In this document: positions 61,542-64,000 of the stretch, piece after piece
Position numbering within the stretch: position 1 is the stretch's first letter
Layout of the letters: each line of letters opens with the position of its first letter
Assembly: GCF_026001925.1 (NCBI RefSeq)
Contig: NZ_AP021870.1
Coordinates: 186,001-250,000 of the forward strand
DNA length: 64,000 nt
Reading direction: 5' to 3'
DNA from: Vibrio gangliei
Lineage (GTDB): Bacteria > Pseudomonadota > Gammaproteobacteria > Enterobacterales > Vibrionaceae
Position numbers and translations under genes: made by a program
Notes under the pieces: generated by a model
Told to the model about the DNA's origin: nothing
What the model saw: only the letters and a program-made list of their open reading frames with translations
Database searches by the model: none

Positions 61542-61545
61542 TTAA
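61330..61545 (+). CDS. Possible small two-helix membrane protein
   Basis: A 71-codon frame with two hydrophobic stretches (WLIFLIIVAFVYSV and WGLILSVSCVYL) separated by a Cys-rich turn (CRQKCDSC). It overlaps the cysM stop by four bases on the other strand. It has no ribosome binding site at the first ATG, nor at the ATG nine bases later. I do not recognise it. The membrane-like pattern keeps it above background, but it may be chance reading of AT-rich DNA. Confidence 0.25.
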   Translation: MYSMYIKQNACQIFNWLIFLIIVAFVYSVCRQKCDSCTQLGMNDDFWCAWGLILSVSCVYLSKTNTSLKNY

Positions 61546-62447
61546 GAAAATAGTCCAGAGGATAAGTAGCGATCACCACGGTCACATACGATCGCAACAA
61601 CAACAGAACCGGGATTTTGTTTGGCTATTTCAATTGCAGCAAAGACTGCGCCACCTGAGCTTACTCCTGCACTGATCCCTTCTTCTCGCGCTAGAGCACG
61701 AGCGGTATCTTCTGCGGATTTTTGGTCTATATCGATGACTTGGTCAATGGTGGAATCATCATAAATGCCTGGTAAATATTCTTTCGGCCAACGGCGGATG
61801 CCTGGGATAGCGCTACCTTCGGATGGCTGTAAACCGACAATACACACATCGGGGTTTTGCGTTTTGAGATAACGAGAAACACCAACAATCGTGCCCGTTG
61901 TACCCATGCTCGACACAAAATGCGTGATTTTGCCGAGGCTTTGCTGCCAAATTTCAGGCCCCGTTGAATTGAAGTGCGCATCTGGGTTATCTGCATTATT
62001 GAATTGATCGAGCACAATCCCTTTGCCTTCACTCTGCATTTGCAAAGCAAGATCGCGCGCGCCTTCCATGCCTTGTTCTTTGGTGACTAAAATCAGTTCT
62101 GCGCCATAGGCTCGCATCGAGTCTTTACGTTCTTGGGTTGAGTTATCCGGCATGATGAGAATCATCTTATAGCCTTTAATCGCGGCAGCCATCGCCAATG
62201 CAATACCTGTGTTCCCGCTGGTGGCTTCAATGATAGTGTCACCTGGTTTTATGGTGCCACGGGCTTCTGCTTGGATAATCATATTGAGGGCAGGGCGGTC
62301 TTTCACCGAGCCCGCTGGGTTGTTGCCTTCTAGTTTGACTAAAACCGTACTTTGATTGTCAGTTACCAAGCGTTGTAATCGGACTAAAGGCGTTTGGCCA
62401 ACATAAGCTTCGATCGTTGGAAATTCAGAAGTTGGATTTTCAGACAC
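61542..62447 (-). CDS. cysM: Cysteine synthase B
   Basis: A 301-residue PLP enzyme that makes cysteine from O-acetylserine and sulfide, and S-sulfocysteine from thiosulfate. The Schiff-base Lys is in GNNPAGSVKDRPAL (about residue 46), the phosphate-binding loop is EATSGNTGIALAMA, and GISAGVSSGGAVFAA is near the C-terminus. The length and the RWPKEYLPGIYDDSTID segment fit the CysM rather than the CysK branch. It is divergent from the sulfate-binding protein gene. In enterobacteria cysM closes the sulfate operon; here it faces it, presumably sharing CysB control. Confidence 0.92.
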   Translation of the reverse strand: MSENPTSEFPTIEAYVGQTPLVRLQRLVTDNQSTVLVKLEGNNPAGSVKDRPALNMIIQAEARGTIKPGDTIIEATSGNTGIALAMAAAIKGYKMILIMPDNSTQERKDSMRAYGAELILVTKEQGMEGARDLALQMQSEGKGIVLDQFNNADNPDAHFNSTGPEIWQQSLGKITHFVSSMGTTGTIVGVSRYLKTQNPDVCIVGLQPSEGSAIPGIRRWPKEYLPGIYDDSTIDQVIDIDQKSAEDTARALAREEGISAGVSSGGAVFAAIEIAKQNPGSVVVAIVCDRGDRYLSSGLFS

Positions 62448-62654
62448 GTGCTTCCCTCTGCGCTGTAATAAATTCAGTGGCTAGTTTCTATTGTTCCCAG
62501 ATGCTAACACAATAGCTATTAACAATACTGTAAACAATTTATTGTTCGATAATATTCCAAAAAGTTCTATTTCTAACCTTTGTTATCATTAAATTATGCA
62601 GATATTCTAGTCACATAAGGAAGCCATTCAGGCTCATACAGGAGTATCACGATA
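62448..62654. promoter_or_regulatory. Divergent promoter region of cysM and the sulfate operon
   Basis: A 207-bp AT-rich spacer between two cysteine-regulon genes. TAAATTATGC near 62590-62600 offers a -10-like hexamer for sbp. CysB sites are too loosely defined to place by eye, so regulation by CysB is inferred from gene content. Confidence 0.4.
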
Positions 62655-63656
62655 ATGAAACGAATCAAAACCGCACTTGCAACGCTATTCATTGCAAGCT
62701 CATTTAACGCATCAGCCGCCGATCAAACCATTATGAATTCATCTTATGATATCGCGCGTGAATTGTTTGCCACTTATAACCCAATCTTTGAAAAGCACTG
62801 GCAAGAGAAAACCGGCAAAACGGTTGAGATCAAACAGTCTCACGGTGGATCTTCTGCTCAAGCACGTTCCATTCTGCAAGGGTTGTCTGCCGATGTGGTG
62901 ACATTTAATCAAGTGACAGACGTACAAGTATTGCATGATAAAGGTAAATTGATCCCTGCGGATTGGCAGAGTAAGTTGTCAAATGCAAGTTCACCATATT
63001 ACTCAACTACCGCGTTTTTGGTACGTAAAGGTAACCCTAAAAATATTCAAGATTGGGGCGATCTAGCACGTGAAGGCGTGGCATCGGTTTTCCCTAACCC
63101 GAAAACATCTGGTAACGCACGTTACACTTACCTAGCCGCTCTCGGCTATGCACAAAAAACGTTTGGTAAAGATAACGAAGCCAAACAAGATGCGTTCCTA
63201 AAACAAATGCTGGCTAACGTTGCCGTATTTGATACAGGCGGCCGTGGCGCAACAACGTCTTTCGTTGAGCGTAAAATTGGCGACGTTCTTATCACGTTCG
63301 AATCGGAAGTAAACAATATCCGTAAACAATACGGTGAAGATAACTACGAAGTGGTGGTGCCAAAAACGTCTATCTTAGCTGAATTCCCAGTGGCAGTGGT
63401 TGAGCGTAATGCAAAACGTAACGGCACAACGGAAGTGGCAACGGAATACCTTTCTTACTTATACAGTGAAGAAGCACAGCGCATGCTAGCCGGTTTTAAC
63501 TACCGTGTGCATGATGAAAAAGTGAAAGCGGAATTTGCAGACCGTTTCCCTGAAGTCGAGCTGTTAACTGTAGAAGAGATTGCTGGTGGTTGGGATAACG
63601 CAATGAAAACTCAATTTGCCAATGGTGCGAAACTCGATCAACTTCAACGTCGTTAA
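62655..63656 (+). CDS. sbp: Sulfate ABC transporter substrate-binding protein
   Basis: A 333-residue periplasmic sulfate-binding protein. The signal peptide is [21 protein letters not shown], cleaved before [17 protein letters not shown], a start typical of Sbp/CysP. The anion-binding residues lie in [32 protein letters not shown] and [19 protein letters not shown], with [17 protein letters not shown] further on. CAGGAG precedes the ATG. cysT follows 78 bp later behind a strong hairpin, which should make the binding protein more abundant than the permeases. Confidence 0.93.
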   Translation: MKRIKTALATLFIASSFNASAADQTIMNSSYDIARELFATYNPIFEKHWQEKTGKTVEIKQSHGGSSAQARSILQGLSADVVTFNQVTDVQVLHDKGKLIPADWQSKLSNASSPYYSTTAFLVRKGNPKNIQDWGDLAREGVASVFPNPKTSGNARYTYLAALGYAQKTFGKDNEAKQDAFLKQMLANVAVFDTGGRGATTSFVERKIGDVLITFESEVNNIRKQYGEDNYEVVVPKTSILAEFPVAVVERNAKRNGTTEVATEYLSYLYSEEAQRMLAGFNYRVHDEKVKAEFADRFPEVELLTVEEIAGGWDNAMKTQFANGAKLDQLQRR

Positions 63657-63674
63657 GCTGCATTTCTTAGCATA

Positions 63675-63711
63675 TTGTTACCGCTCTTTTCAGGGCGGTA
63701 ACAAGTCATTT
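63675..63711 (+). terminator. Hairpin attenuator between sbp and cysT
   Basis: TTGTTACCGC and GCGGTAACAA form a perfect 10-bp stem with a ten-base loop followed by GTCATTTTT. Lying inside an operon, it is probably a partial terminator or an mRNA 3'-end stabiliser. Confidence 0.7.
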
Positions 63712-63734
63712 TTAGATTGGTTATTTGAGGGTTT

Positions 63735-64000
63735 ATGAGCGAATCACCAGTGATGTCTCGTCCAAAAACTATGTCTCGCCCAAAACAGCAACGCGTATTA
63801 CCAGGTTTTGCCATCAGTTTAGGGATTTCTCTACTGTTTGTAAGCTTGGTTTTGTTGTTACCTGCCACTGGACTTGTGATGCAAACCAAAGGAATGACAT
63901 TGAGTGAATATTGGCATGTGATTGCCGATCCTCGTGTTGTTGCCAGTTATAAAGTGACGGTAGGCTCTGCGTTTATCTCTTCATTGTTTAACGGTGCTTT
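63735..64000 (+). CDS. cysT: Sulfate ABC transporter permease CysT, 5' part only
   Basis: The gene runs off the right edge after 88 codons. The visible part has a basic N-terminal tail, a first membrane helix (FAISLGISLLFVSLVLLLPATGLV) and the sequence SEYWHVIADPRVVASYKVTVGSAFIS, which matches the N-terminal region of CysT/CysU. GAGG precedes the ATG at 63735. The tail holds a tandem duplication of 18 bases coding MSRPKT-MSRPKQ (63753-63788). Gene order sbp-cysT is that of sulfate/thiosulfate uptake operons; cysW and cysA are expected beyond the window. Confidence 0.9.
   Translation, partial: MSESPVMSRPKTMSRPKQQRVLPGFAISLGISLLFVSLVLLLPATGLVMQTKGMTLSEYWHVIADPRVVASYKVTVGSAFISSLFNGA

Overview
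The window looks like a chromosomal segment from a marine or halophilic member of the Vibrionaceae, most likely a Vibrio. This rests on the gene repertoire (ectABC with a dedicated aspartokinase, nagZ/anmK, a PopT-type DUF368 protein, an adenine deaminase with a purine riboswitch leader, a cysM/sulfate-uptake cluster, T1SS-143/VCA0849-type adhesin modules) and on interspersed palindromic elements of a kind I associate with Vibrio. No rRNA, tRNA, phage, IS element or CRISPR was seen. The species cannot be named from this stretch.

Layout. 1-2.7 kb: tail of a probable LysE-type exporter, a GNAT acetyltransferase, a DUF457 membrane protein, and an HPP membrane protein divergent from its likely TetR-type regulator, with two palindromic operators between them. 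2.8-6.8 kb: a sugar operon on the minus strand (GPH symporter, GH43 glycosidase, aldose epimerase, internally deleted LacA/Maa-type acetyltransferase). 7-8.6 kb: YgiW-like periplasmic protein and a frameshifted yhcC. 8.5-26.7 kb: a type I secretion ABC transporter and HlyD-type adaptor, divergent from a 14.2-kb gene for a giant RTX adhesin. 27-38 kb: a nitrate assimilation region in two transcription units, nasA-SUMT-ANTAR regulator and nrtABC-nirBD. 38.2-41.8 kb: anmK, nagZ and a riboswitch-controlled adenine deaminase. 42.2-46.5 kb: ectoine operon ectA-ectB-(38-aa ORF)-ectC-ask. 46.6-51.9 kb: DJ-1/PfpI protein, RRM protein, DMT exporter, copper delivery operon, PopT and DUF4336. 52-58.3 kb: oligopeptide-binding protein, YjeH-type exporter, AEC transporter, alpha/beta hydrolase, PpnP, isochorismatase-like protein. 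58.4-61 kb: rimB-rimK-AspA-like operon. 61.5-64 kb: cysM divergent from a sulfate ABC operon (sbp, cysT cut by the window edge).

The most informative regulatory logic is in the nitrate region. Both units start with a sigma-54 type -24/-12 element, and an NtrC-like dyad lies upstream of the first. Each then has a leader with a UUCG-capped intrinsic terminator whose 5' arm overlaps a small stem carrying a hexaloop with A at position 1 and G at position 4, the known signature of ANTAR target RNAs. The first unit encodes an ANTAR protein. The reading is nitrogen-limitation control of initiation plus nitrate-responsive antitermination, but no NasS-type sensor is in the window.

Other points of interest are an adenine-type riboswitch with a strongly enlarged P2 arm, an unannotated 38-codon ORF with a strong ribosome binding site inside the ectoine operon, an adhesin built from two alternating module types, and two damaged genes (a LacA/Maa acetyltransferase that lost its catalytic segment in frame, and yhcC with a one-base deletion near its 3' end).
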